DNA of 13,540 nucleotides from RGIG3009 sp964490085 (GCA_964490085.1 CAZBAO010000041.1:1-13540); one strand, 5' to 3'. Positions 6,871 through 13,439 are shown, numbered from the stretch's first letter. The notes: generated by a model from the letters alone, not told the origin. Program-made: numbers and translations.

Positions 6871-8904
6871 TCACCCCTCCTGTCCTAATAAATAGCGAGC
6901 CGTTGCCGTGCTCATCAGATCAAATTTTCCGTCTACAGGCTTTACCGCCGCATAGACCGTGTCGCCGTAGTTATGCCAATCGATCAAGCCCGCCTCGTTC
7001 AGCAAGATCAGTGACACCAGCACATCAGCACCGGTAAACGGCGCTTTTGCTACTGCGTGGATCAGCGATTCCACCGTACCGCGGTACGGCTGTTGTTTTA
7101 AAAATCGGTACACCGCCACTGCACAGTCACGATTCGGCGAGACGGCATCCCGCTCAGCATCACGGCGCAGGATAGCATCGTACCGACGCAGTGTGTCCAG
7201 CACCGTTTCCTGATCCACCTCCGCGTGGCGGACATCGCGTACGATAATGGATACGCTGACGGCTCCGCGATAGTCGTTGCGGTCAAGCGTCACCGACACA
7301 TTCAGTACGTCTCCCACCGCGAAGGGGAACTGCTCCGGTGTGGTTGAGAATTTCATCGCAGTCACCCGCACACCGTCGCGGTTTAAGGTGAGTCGCAGAT
7401 GCTTACCGCCGCCTACCGCATCCACACGCTCCAGCGTCATGCGATATAACCCAAACACGGGCGACGGATTTCCCGCACCGAACGGCTCCAGTGCCGATAA
7501 ACAGGTCAACAATTCCGGCTTGATCTGGTCCGGCTTCAGGCGGCAATCCATGCACACCTCAGGCACCGGCATCGTCGGTGCCGCCGCGGCGGCATACGCG
7601 TTGATCTTTTCACAGAATTCTTCTAAACGTGCCGCTTCCAGTGTTACACCCGCGGCAAGCTCGTGCCCGCCGTAACCGAGCAGGCAATCGTCACAGGCTT
7701 TAAGTGCTTCAAACAACGAGAATCCCGCAAGGCTTCTGCCGGAGCCGCGCGCGATGCCGTCATCCACCGACAGCACCAGACAGGGACGGCCGTACCGTTC
7801 CTGCAGCCGTGCCGCGAGAATGCCCAGCACACCGTGGTGCCAGCTCTCGCCCCACACGACGAGCACACGCTGTGCCGTTCGGTCGGGTTCTTTACGCAAC
7901 GCAGTCAACAGCGGCGTAAGGATCGCCGTTTCGATCTCCTGACGCTCTTTATTCTTCTCACAGATCTCGCCCGCTAAACAGTCGGCATCTTCCGCTTCCT
8001 CACTCAAAAGCAGTGCTGCCGCGATCGACGGATCCCCCATACGACCTGCAGCGTTGATACGCGGGGCCAGTGTAAACGTCACCGAGGTCGCGGTCTGCTG
8101 AGTGCCTGCAACCCCCGCGTGCTCGCGCAGCAGCCGCAGACCGATACGTGTTTCGGCATTGATGTTCTGCAGTCCGCGCCGCACCAGCACGCGGTTATCG
8201 TGCCTGAGCGGCATCACGTCGGCAAGCGTGCCCAGTGCCACAAGGTCACCGTATTCACGCATTGCCCAATCGGGGTCACCCTCCAGTGCGCATACCAGCT
8301 GAAACGCCACGCCCACGCCGGCGAAGTCCTTGAACTCACTCGGGCAATCAACGCGGTGCGGATCTACCACCGCCACTGCGTTCGGCAAACGATCCTGCGG
8401 CTGATGGTGATCGGTCACCACCACGTCAATGCCGCACTCCGCTGCAAAAGCGATCTCCTCTACAGCGGAAATACCGTTATCCACCGTGATAATGAGCTGT
8501 ACGCCCTGCGCCGCCATCTCTTCAATGCTTTCACAGTGTAGGCCGTAGCCCTCACTGTCGCGGCACGGCAAACGGTACGCGACTCGGGCGCCCTTGCTCT
8601 TAAGATACGAATACAACAGCACCGTGGCCGTCACGCCATCGGCATCGTAGTCGCCGTACACCATAATACTTTCGCCTTCGTCGATCGCGCGTTGCACGCG
8701 CTCCACCGCAGCGTCCATGTCGGCGAACATAAACGGATCACACTTAAGCTCGTTACCCACTAAAAAGTCCATAGCCGAGTCAGCATCCGTGATACCGCGA
8801 CCGGTCATCAGCAAGCAAAGCAACGGGTCCAAGCCGCACTCCGCCGACAGGTCGCTGGCGAGTTCCTTATCCACTTGTAAAAACGTCCAACGCTTGTAGC
8901 TCAT
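6871..8904 (-). CDS. recJ: Single-stranded-DNA-specific exonuclease RecJ
   Basis: RecJ degrades single-stranded DNA 5' to 3' in recombination and mismatch/base-excision repair, using Mn or Mg ions. The 677-residue protein has the DHH-family motif VYGDYDADGVT at 82-92, the DHH triad at 165-167 in VVTDHHQP, a PRINAAGRMGD motif, and the DHHA1 motif GYGGHELAAG. These are followed by an OB-like nucleic-acid domain and a C-terminal extension of roughly 120 residues. The start at 8904 (MSYKRWTF) is chosen because AAGGGG at 8913-8918 lies eight bases upstream. Earlier in-frame codons at 8940 and 9021 lie at or upstream of the -10 box of the promoter (8939-8967) and have no good Shine-Dalgarno. It is the first gene of the rel-dtd operon. 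The apt gene, which often sits between recJ and rel in Firmicutes, is absent here. Confidence 0.94.
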   Translation of the reverse strand: MSYKRWTFLQVDKELASDLSAECGLDPLLCLLMTGRGITDADSAMDFLVGNELKCDPFMFADMDAAVERVQRAIDEGESIMVYGDYDADGVTATVLLYSYLKSKGARVAYRLPCRDSEGYGLHCESIEEMAAQGVQLIITVDNGISAVEEIAFAAECGIDVVVTDHHQPQDRLPNAVAVVDPHRVDCPSEFKDFAGVGVAFQLVCALEGDPDWAMREYGDLVALGTLADVMPLRHDNRVLVRRGLQNINAETRIGLRLLREHAGVAGTQQTATSVTFTLAPRINAAGRMGDPSIAAALLLSEEAEDADCLAGEICEKNKERQEIETAILTPLLTALRKEPDRTAQRVLVVWGESWHHGVLGILAARLQERYGRPCLVLSVDDGIARGSGRSLAGFSLFEALKACDDCLLGYGGHELAAGVTLEAARLEEFCEKINAYAAAAAPTMPVPEVCMDCRLKPDQIKPELLTCLSALEPFGAGNPSPVFGLYRMTLERVDAVGGGKHLRLTLNRDGVRVTAMKFSTTPEQFPFAVGDVLNVSVTLDRNDYRGAVSVSIIVRDVRHAEVDQETVLDTLRRYDAILRRDAERDAVSPNRDCAVAVYRFLKQQPYRGTVESLIHAVAKAPFTGADVLVSLILLNEAGLIDWHNYGDTVYAAVKPVDGKFDLMSTATARYLLGQEG
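6876..6881 (-). promoter_or_regulatory. Shine-Dalgarno site that decides the rel start
   Basis: AGGAGG on the minus strand lies within the last coding bases of recJ. Two in-frame GTG codons follow. The first (6872-6874) is one base away, too close to be used; the second (6866-6868) is seven bases away, the usual distance. This favours the second GTG and puts rel initiation under coupling with recJ termination. Confidence 0.65.
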
Positions 8905-8912
8905 ACGGTGTT

Positions 8913-8918
8913 CCCCTT
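8913..8918 (-). promoter_or_regulatory. Shine-Dalgarno site that decides the recJ start
   Basis: AAGGGG on the minus strand stands eight bases before the ATG at 8904. Neither earlier in-frame candidate (8940, 9021) has a comparable site, so the shorter protein is preferred. Confidence 0.6.
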
Positions 8919-8938
8919 CTACGGTATATACATAACTC

Positions 8939-8967
8939 ATGATAGCATTTTTCAGCGCACGATTCAA
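8939..8967 (-). promoter_or_regulatory. Promoter of the recJ-rel-dtd operon
   Basis: On the minus strand TTGAAT (8962-8967) and TATCAT (8939-8944) are separated by 17 bases, and a TGC just before the -10 box makes it an extended -10 site. Transcription would start near 8932, leaving a leader of about 28 bases before the recJ ATG. It is divergent from the abrB promoter about 60 bases away. Confidence 0.72.
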
Positions 8968-9024
8968 TAGAATTCTTCGGATTGGTGCCCGAAATCGTCT
9001 CTTTTTTTCAAGAAATCCCAAGTA

Positions 9025-9053
9025 TTGACATTTTTTTGCAAATATGGTATTGT
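9025..9053 (+). promoter_or_regulatory. Promoter of the abrB-family gene
   Basis: A perfect -35 box TTGACA (9025-9030) is followed after 17 bases by TATTGT (9048-9053), preceded by TGG as in an extended -10 site. The predicted start is near 9060. A Shine-Dalgarno-like AGGTGATC at 9072-9079 lies just before the ATG at 9084. The spacer carries a T-run directly after the -35 box. Confidence 0.78.
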
Positions 9054-9083
9054 ATGGATACTATCAATGTGAGGTGATCGTGC

Positions 9084-9323
9084 ATGAAATCAACAGGTAT
9101 CGTTCGTAAATTGGATGATCTGGGGCGCATCGTGCTTCCGGTGGAGCTGCGACGCACCCTGCAGATCGGGGAAAAGGATCCGGTCGAAATCTTTGTGGAG
9201 GATGACATGATCATCCTCAAAAAGTATCAGCCGTCGTGTTTGTTCTGTGGTGACGCGAAGGACGTCATTTCCTTTAAGGGCCACAACATCTGTCCCAACT
9301 GCTTGCATGAGCTGACGAAATAA
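9084..9323 (+). CDS. abrB: AbrB/SpoVT-family transition-state regulator with Cys4 tail
   Basis: This 79-residue protein is an AbrB-type DNA-binding regulator, dimerising through an N-terminal swapped-hairpin fold. Residues 1-47 are almost textbook AbrB: MKSTGIVRKLDDLGRIVLPV, then the ELRRTLQIGEKDPVEIFVED stretch and MIILKKYQP. Bacillus AbrB is about 95 residues. Here the C-terminal part is shorter and carries Cys52/Cys55 and Cys70/Cys73, a probable zinc ribbon, as is common in Clostridial homologues. In Bacilli, AbrB represses post-exponential genes including sporulation ones; whether this one controls the cortex cassette downstream is inference from position only. The gene is single, with its own promoter and a strong terminator at 9333-9371. 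SpoVT-like function is an alternative, but the size fits AbrB better. Confidence 0.92.
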   Translation: MKSTGIVRKLDDLGRIVLPVELRRTLQIGEKDPVEIFVEDDMIILKKYQPSCLFCGDAKDVISFKGHNICPNCLHELTK

Positions 9324-9332
9324 TCTCCTGAT

Positions 9333-9371
9333 AAAAGCCGCAAGAGAACAGCGTTCTCTTGCGGCTTTTTT
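9333..9371 (+). terminator. Rho-independent terminator after abrB
   Basis: A perfect 17-bp inverted repeat (9333-9349 and 9353-9369) has a three-base loop, and its right arm runs into a T-run at 9366-9371. It starts 10 bases after the abrB stop. It should separate abrB transcription from the cortex genes that follow. Confidence 0.95.
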
Positions 9372-9373
9372 GC

Positions 9374-9403
9374 GTATGTTTTACCGCAGCGTCGCATAGA
9401 GAT
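9374..9403 (+). promoter_or_regulatory. Possible sporulation-sigma promoter for the cortex cassette
   Basis: No housekeeping -35/-10 pair is seen between the terminator and the gene at 9429. A CATAGAGAT element (9395-9403) resembles the CATA-type -10 of sigma-E or sigma-K promoters. A GTATGTTT (9374-9381) lies 13 bases before it, which loosely resembles a sigma-E -35. The predicted start would be near 9410. The match is partial and the call rests mainly on the sporulation-like genes downstream. Confidence 0.3.
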
Positions 9404-9428
9404 GGTGGTAAGAAAGGTGTGATCGCCG

Positions 9429-9971
9429 ATGGATAATTCGGAATTTCGTTCGATGATGGAGCAATACAACCGAGAACTGCTGCGCATGCAGCAGCGTGCG
9501 GGGAATTCTCCCCCGCCGCCCGTTCCCCCTACAACGCCCGCGCCACCGCCTTCTCCGCAACCGACACCTCCCTCCGCTCCGCCGACAGTCTTTACCGCGC
9601 CGCTTACTGTGCGGGTGACCTCGGCAAACGGGGCGATTCCGATCCCCGATGCACTGGTGATCATCACCCGCGAGGAAAACGGAGAAACCGTCGTGGAAGC
9701 CTCGCGTATCACCAACAACAGCGGACTCGCCGAACCGGTCATTCTACCCGCCGTTGATCCGGCATTGACCCTGCAACCGGGAAACGACATTCCGCGTATC
9801 GTATACGAGGTAACGGTAGCGGCACCCGACCATTACCGCGCGCGCATCAGCGATATCCCGCTATACGGCGGCATTCCGACCGAGCTTCCCGTATCGCTCG
9901 TCCCGCTACCGGAATTCGCTGACGACCCGCAGCAAGAGATCCGCTATGTCACGCCGCCTATCAATTTATAA
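9429..9971 (+). CDS. Proline-rich protein with SleC-prodomain-like beta-sandwich
   Basis: This 180-residue protein begins with a short charged, probably helical segment (1-25), then a proline/threonine/serine-rich linker (about 28-58). A beta-rich domain (about 58-162) starts LTVRVTSANGAIPIPDALVII, which recalls carboxypeptidase-regulatory-like folds and, as I recall it, the N-terminal domain of the spore cortex lytic enzyme SleC. The tail ends PPINL. There is no signal peptide or membrane segment, so it would stay in the cell that makes it unless otherwise carried. The ATG at 9429 has AAAGGTG at 9413-9419, nine bases upstream. The stop overlaps the Shine-Dalgarno of the next gene, a SleC-like lytic protein, which suggests coupled translation and a shared job. 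The function (inhibitory or targeting partner of that enzyme) is inference. Confidence 0.82.
   Translation: MDNSEFRSMMEQYNRELLRMQQRAGNSPPPPVPPTTPAPPPSPQPTPPSAPPTVFTAPLTVRVTSANGAIPIPDALVIITREENGETVVEASRITNNSGLAEPVILPAVDPALTLQPGNDIPRIVYEVTVAAPDHYRARISDIPLYGGIPTELPVSLVPLPEFADDPQQEIRYVTPPINL
9510..9602 (+). repeat. Proline-rich low-complexity segment
   Basis: About 31 codons here are dominated by proline with some threonine and serine (residues 28-58 of the protein starting at 9429), including PPPPVPPTTPAPPPSPQPTP. It reads as a flexible, extended linker between a short N-terminal helix and the beta-sandwich domain. The DNA is a cytosine-rich tract on the plus strand. Confidence 0.8.
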
Positions 9972-9982
9972 GGAGAAACCGT

Positions 9983-11380
9983 ATGCCAGATCTACCGTTT
10001 GTACCGGAAAATATCGTCGTGCACCTCGGCGCACCGAATACAGAAGCACCAAACGTGACGGTATCGTTTCCGGATTATATCAAGAACGTCGCCTCCAGTG
10101 AGATCTTTCCCACCTGGCCGGAAAGTGCACTGCGCGCCAATATTTTGGCACAGATCTCGTTCGCGCTCAACCGCATCTATACCGAGTGGTATCCCAGCCG
10201 CGGGTACGCGTTTGATATCACGAACAACACCGCGTTCGATCAGTCGTTTGTACAGGGGCGCGATATTTTCGACAACATCAGCTTACTTGTGGATGAGCTG
10301 TTCAACGATTACGTGCGTCGGCAGGGCTCGATCGAGCCGTATTTCACGCAATATTGTAACGGTACCACCTCGACCTGTGACGGGCTATCCCAGTGGGGGA
10401 CTGTTGAGCTCGCCAACCAGGGACTCAATTCGGTGGAGATCCTGCAATCGTTTTACGGCGATGATATCGAGATCGTCTCCGACGCACCGGTGCGTAACAA
10501 TCAACCGTCGTACCCCGGTACACCGCTCCGCGTCGGTTCCACCGGCAACGACGTTCTGACAAAACAGATCCAGCTCAACCGCATCTCCCGCAATTATCCC
10601 GCGATCCCGAAAATTGACACCGTGGACGGCATTTTCGGAACCGCGACCGAGGATGCGGTCATCGCGTTTCAGGAGATCTTCGGATTGACGCCCGACGGCA
10701 TTATCGGCAAGGAGACCTGGTACCGTATTGCCTTTTTGTACAACAGCGTCAAGCGGTTGGCAGAGTTGGATTCCGAAGGCATCGCGCTGGAGGATATTCG
10801 CAAACAATTCTCCGAGCAGTTACAGCTTGGCAACACCGGTGACGAGGTGCGCGTGATCCAATATTTTCTGGCGGTGGTCGGTACTTTCAACGATGCCGTG
10901 CCGTCGGTCGCCATCAACGGTACGTTTGACGAAGCAACACAAAACGCGGTCATCGCGTTTCAGCAATCCGCGGGACTGACGCCCGACGGCATTGTGGGCG
11001 CGGAAACCTGGGATCAATTATACGATGCGTACCGCGGCATTGTTTCCACCATCACAGTACCGGAAAATCGCGTGGCACCGTATCCGGGAACACCGCTGAC
11101 AAACGGTTCGCAGGGTGAATACGTCCTGTTTTTGCAGACCTACTTAAACCGCATTGCCGAGGTCTATCCCGCCATCCCCGCCGTCACGGTGGACGGGGTC
11201 TTCGGCGATGCGACCGAGGCTGCCGTGATCGCTTTTCAGCGTGAATTCGGGTTGTCGCCCAACGGATTTGTGGGGCCTGTTACGTGGGATCGCATTGCGA
11301 GTGTCTATGAGGATCTCGCCGTCGGTTCGGAAAAGCAGGTCGGACAGTTCGGCGGCTACACGATGGCAGAGGGGGTATAA
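9983..11380 (+). CDS. SleC-like spore cortex lytic protein: SpoIID-like domain plus three PG-binding repeats
   Basis: The 465 residues divide into a SpoIID/LytB-like domain (about 28-165) and three peptidoglycan-binding type 1 repeats (about 177-255, 278-352, 367-444). In the first domain, SSEIFPTWPESALRANILAQ (38-57) aligns by eye with the SpoIID EMP..ALKAQA region, so Glu40 would match the catalytic glutamate of lytic transglycosylases. DGLSQWGTVELANQG (133-147) matches the GMSQWGA..A..G motif, and Cys125 and Cys132 sit where SpoIID has a metal site. SleC degrades spore cortex during germination; that role here is inferred from the domain order. There is no signal peptide, which is also true of SleC-type proteins made in the mother cell. 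AAGGAG at 9970-9975 is seven bases before the ATG and overlaps the upstream stop. Canonical SleC carries an N-terminal domain and a single PG-binding domain; this protein lacks the former and has three of the latter. Confidence 0.82.
   Translation: MPDLPFVPENIVVHLGAPNTEAPNVTVSFPDYIKNVASSEIFPTWPESALRANILAQISFALNRIYTEWYPSRGYAFDITNNTAFDQSFVQGRDIFDNISLLVDELFNDYVRRQGSIEPYFTQYCNGTTSTCDGLSQWGTVELANQGLNSVEILQSFYGDDIEIVSDAPVRNNQPSYPGTPLRVGSTGNDVLTKQIQLNRISRNYPAIPKIDTVDGIFGTATEDAVIAFQEIFGLTPDGIIGKETWYRIAFLYNSVKRLAELDSEGIALEDIRKQFSEQLQLGNTGDEVRVIQYFLAVVGTFNDAVPSVAINGTFDEATQNAVIAFQQSAGLTPDGIVGAETWDQLYDAYRGIVSTITVPENRVAPYPGTPLTNGSQGEYVLFLQTYLNRIAEVYPAIPAVTVDGVFGDATEAAVIAFQREFGLSPNGFVGPVTWDRIASVYEDLAVGSEKQVGQFGGYTMAEGV
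10511..10747 (+). repeat. Peptidoglycan-binding repeat 1
   Basis: Residues about 177-255 of the SleC-like protein form the first repeat: YPGTPLRVGSTGNDV at the front, VDGIFG and AVIAFQ in the middle, LTPDGIIGKETWYRI at the end. These are the usual marks of the PG_binding_1 fold. It is followed by a linker of about 22 residues. Confidence 0.85.
10814..11038 (+). repeat. Peptidoglycan-binding repeat 2
   Basis: Residues about 278-352 form the second repeat, with LGNTGDEVRVIQ, INGTFDEAT, AVIAFQ and LTPDGIVGAETWDQL. At DNA level it shares an identical 18-base stretch with repeat 1 (10655-10672 and 10946-10963), and a second shared stretch around the LTPDGI codons. Confidence 0.85.
11081..11314 (+). 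repeat. Peptidoglycan-binding repeat 3
   Basis: Residues about 367-444 form the third repeat: YPGTPLTNGSQGEYV, VDGVFGDAT, AVIAFQREFG and GFVGPVTWDRI. It keeps the YPGTPL lead-in of repeat 1 and differs more in DNA from repeats 1 and 2 than they do from each other. Confidence 0.85.
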
Positions 11381-11383
11381 GGT

Positions 11384-11875
11384 ATGTACACGGACGATCA
11401 ACGACGCGACCACGTTCGCGAGCTGCAGGAATATCTGCGTGCACTTTCTGCAACAGATGAGCGGTATCCCCTGCTCGGTGTAGACGGGATATTCGGGCCG
11501 GAAACGACCGAGGCGGTGCGGGTGTTTCAGCAAACAACGAATTCACCGGTCACCGGCACGGTACAGCGGGCGGATTGGGAACGCATCGTGCGCGAGTACG
11601 GCGATCTGTTGTTACAGATCGCACCGGCGAGCACCATCGCACCCTTCCCCTATCCGACATTCGTGTTGAAACCGGGGAACCGTGATCCGCTCGTTTACAT
11701 CCTGCAGGTCATGCTCGGTGCGATAAGCGGCGAACCGCTCGCCGTTACCGGCCTGTACGACGCCGCTACCCAAAGCGCCGTTCTAAGGCAGCAATCCGCC
11801 GCCGATCTGCTGCCGACGGGTGAGGTCGACCGTATCACGTGGGATCACCTCGCCGCGTTGTACAACGGTCGCTGA
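11384..11875 (+). CDS. Small protein made of two peptidoglycan-binding domains
   Basis: This 163-residue protein has no catalytic domain. The first peptidoglycan-binding domain (about 8-73) is typical, with VDGIFGPETTEAVRVFQ and a closing WERI. The second (about 92-161) is more divergent, keeping VLKPGNRDPLVYILQ, LYDAATQSAV and RITWDHLAALY. There is no signal peptide or membrane helix. The ATG at 11384 is three bases after the stop of the SleC-like gene, with a G-rich Shine-Dalgarno (11368-11375) eight bases upstream. The stop lies three bases before the flippase start. It may be a separate wall-binding accessory subunit for the neighbouring lytic protein, or a fragment of a once larger fused gene; the sequence does not decide. 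The domain call is firm and the role is inferred. Confidence 0.82.
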   Translation: MYTDDQRRDHVRELQEYLRALSATDERYPLLGVDGIFGPETTEAVRVFQQTTNSPVTGTVQRADWERIVREYGDLLLQIAPASTIAPFPYPTFVLKPGNRDPLVYILQVMLGAISGEPLAVTGLYDAATQSAVLRQQSAADLLPTGEVDRITWDHLAALYNGR

Positions 11876-11878
11876 CCT

Positions 11879-13411
11879 ATGCGACATAAAGTATTTGTTA
11901 AAAACGCCGCCGTTCTGACGGTGACCTCACTGATCTTGCGCACCGTCGGCATCTTCTTTCGCATTTTTCTGTCGGGTAAGATCGGCGCGGAGGGTATGGG
12001 GCTTTACCAGCTCATCGTTTCCATTTACGTGCTTGGCTCTACCTTTGCCACCTCGGGGATCTCCACGGCGGTCACACGCCTCGTCGCCGACGAGCTTGTC
12101 TGCGGCACCGCACGGTCGGTGCGGCATATCCTGCGCCGCTCGATCCTGCTCAGTCTTAGCATCGGACTTCTCTCCACCGCACTGATCTATTTCGGGGCGG
12201 ATATCATCAGCGTATACTGGATTCAGGATGGGCGCGCCGCTAACGCTTTACGGATGCTCGCTTTCAGCCTGCCGTCGATGGGGATCTCTTCTTGTCTGCG
12301 AGGGTATTTCATCGCCCGACGCAAGGCGGCGGGAACCTCTTACGCGCAATTATTGGAGCAGGCAGTGCGCATCGGTGTGATCGCGTTGCTCATCGATCGT
12401 TTTGCGGCGGCGGGCTTAGCGATGGCGTGCCTGGCGGTGATGATCGGGGATACGGTGGCAGAGTGGGCATCCTGCGCGTATCTGGCGATCCGCTGCCGCA
12501 TTGACGAAAAGCGGATGCAAGCAGAGCTGCCGACACACGTCGGCGCGCGGCCTCCCGTCGTTCGGCGGCTGCTTGCGATCGCCGCGCCCATCACAGCGGG
12601 GCGGTATCTCAACACGATCCTACGCACGATCGAGAATATTTTGGTTCCGAACAGCATTGCCGCATACTGCGGATCAAAAGAGCGGGGACTTTCGGAGTTC
12701 GGTGCCTTGAAAGGCATGGCGCTGCCACTCATCTTTTTCCCTGCCTCATTTTTATCGGCGCTGTCCACCCTGCTGATCCCTGAGATCTCCTCTGCGAACG
12801 CTTTGAATCAGCAAGGAAAGATCAACCGCGCCATCGAGCATACCCTGCATCTGACACTGCTCAGTTCTATTTTGATCGGCGCTGCGTTCTTTGCTTTTTC
12901 AGGCGAGATCGGGGTGCTGCTGTACAACAGCGAAGACGTGGGGCGGTACCTGCTGGTATTGGCGCCGCTCACCCCCATTATGTACGCAGAAAGCATTGTG
13001 GACGGTATTCTCAAAGGGTTAAACCAGCAGGTCAGTTCCTTAAAATACAGCATTGCCGATTCTGCGATCCGCATCGTGCTGATCGTGTTCGTGGTTCCGC
13101 GCTTTGGCATGAACGGCTTTTTATTTATCATGGTCATCAGCAACGTGCTGACCTCGTTCCTCAACACGCACCGCTTGTTAACGGTGACAGGCGTCAAGCT
13201 GCAATGGGGGCGCTGGATCGTGCGCCCGCTGTTGGGCGCGGCGGCAGCCGTTACACTCACGCAAGCACTGACACACCTACCTTTTTTTTCCAACGTCGGC
13301 GGAATAGTCGTCACAATTTTGGGCATTCTGTGTTTGTGCGGCATCTACTGTATACTGCTTTCGCTGCTCGGCTGTATCTGCATTTCGGATCTTCGCCGAT
13401 CTCTGTCATAA
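11879..13411 (+). CDS. spoVB: SpoVB/MurJ-like lipid flippase of the MOP superfamily
   Basis: This 510-residue, strongly hydrophobic protein has about fourteen likely membrane helices and matches the polysaccharide-transport/SpoVB group in length (Bacillus SpoVB is about 518). The start KNAAVLTVTSLILRTVGIFFR and the following IGAEGMGLYQLI are the usual opening of SpoVB-like proteins. Later regions include GYFIARRKAAGTSYAQLLEQ and LNTILRTIENILVP. Family members flip lipid-linked wall precursors across the membrane; SpoVB is needed for spore cortex formation in Bacillus. Linkage to cortex-lytic proteins supports a sporulation role, though MurJ-like housekeeping flippases share the fold. The ATG comes three bases after the preceding stop and no clear Shine-Dalgarno is seen, so initiation is probably coupled. 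No hairpin terminator follows; only an AT-rich tract precedes the tRNA promoter. Confidence 0.85.
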   Translation: MRHKVFVKNAAVLTVTSLILRTVGIFFRIFLSGKIGAEGMGLYQLIVSIYVLGSTFATSGISTAVTRLVADELVCGTARSVRHILRRSILLSLSIGLLSTALIYFGADIISVYWIQDGRAANALRMLAFSLPSMGISSCLRGYFIARRKAAGTSYAQLLEQAVRIGVIALLIDRFAAAGLAMACLAVMIGDTVAEWASCAYLAIRCRIDEKRMQAELPTHVGARPPVVRRLLAIAAPITAGRYLNTILRTIENILVPNSIAAYCGSKERGLSEFGALKGMALPLIFFPASFLSALSTLLIPEISSANALNQQGKINRAIEHTLHLTLLSSILIGAAFFAFSGEIGVLLYNSEDVGRYLLVLAPLTPIMYAESIVDGILKGLNQQVSSLKYSIADSAIRIVLIVFVVPRFGMNGFLFIMVISNVLTSFLNTHRLLTVTGVKLQWGRWIVRPLLGAAAAVTLTQALTHLPFFSNVGGIVVTILGILCLCGIYCILLSLLGCICISDLRRSLS

Positions 13412-13436
13412 TTTTTTTAAAATTTTTAAAAAATTT
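13409..13436 (+). promoter_or_regulatory. AT-rich tract upstream of the tRNA promoter (possible UP element)
   Basis: A run of A and T blocks with no G or C begins at the flippase stop codon and ends just before the -35 box at 13440. Its position fits an UP element bound by the RNA polymerase alpha subunits. It has no GC stem, so it is not a standard terminator for the flippase gene. Confidence 0.45.
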
Positions 13437-13439
13437 CCC

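Noticed and set aside
8905..9021. Longer recJ start at 9021 or 8940
   Set aside because: Those codons lie at or upstream of the predicted -10 box and have no Shine-Dalgarno, and the extra residues do not look like RecJ.
9049..9068. Small inverted repeat (ATTG...CAAT, with GATA-C-TATC inside) around the abrB transcription start, a possible operator
   Set aside because: The arms are only four bases long and AT-rich sequence gives such matches by chance; AbrB sites also lack a simple palindrome.
9227..9790. Open frame of 187 codons on the minus strand across the abrB end and the proline-rich gene
   Set aside because: Its glycine-rich stretch is simply the complement of proline codons, and it crosses the terminator hairpin.
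12808..13344. Open frame of 178 codons on the minus strand opposite the flippase
   Set aside because: The plus-strand membrane protein is clearly the real gene; the opposite frame lacks a start signal and any recognisable domain.
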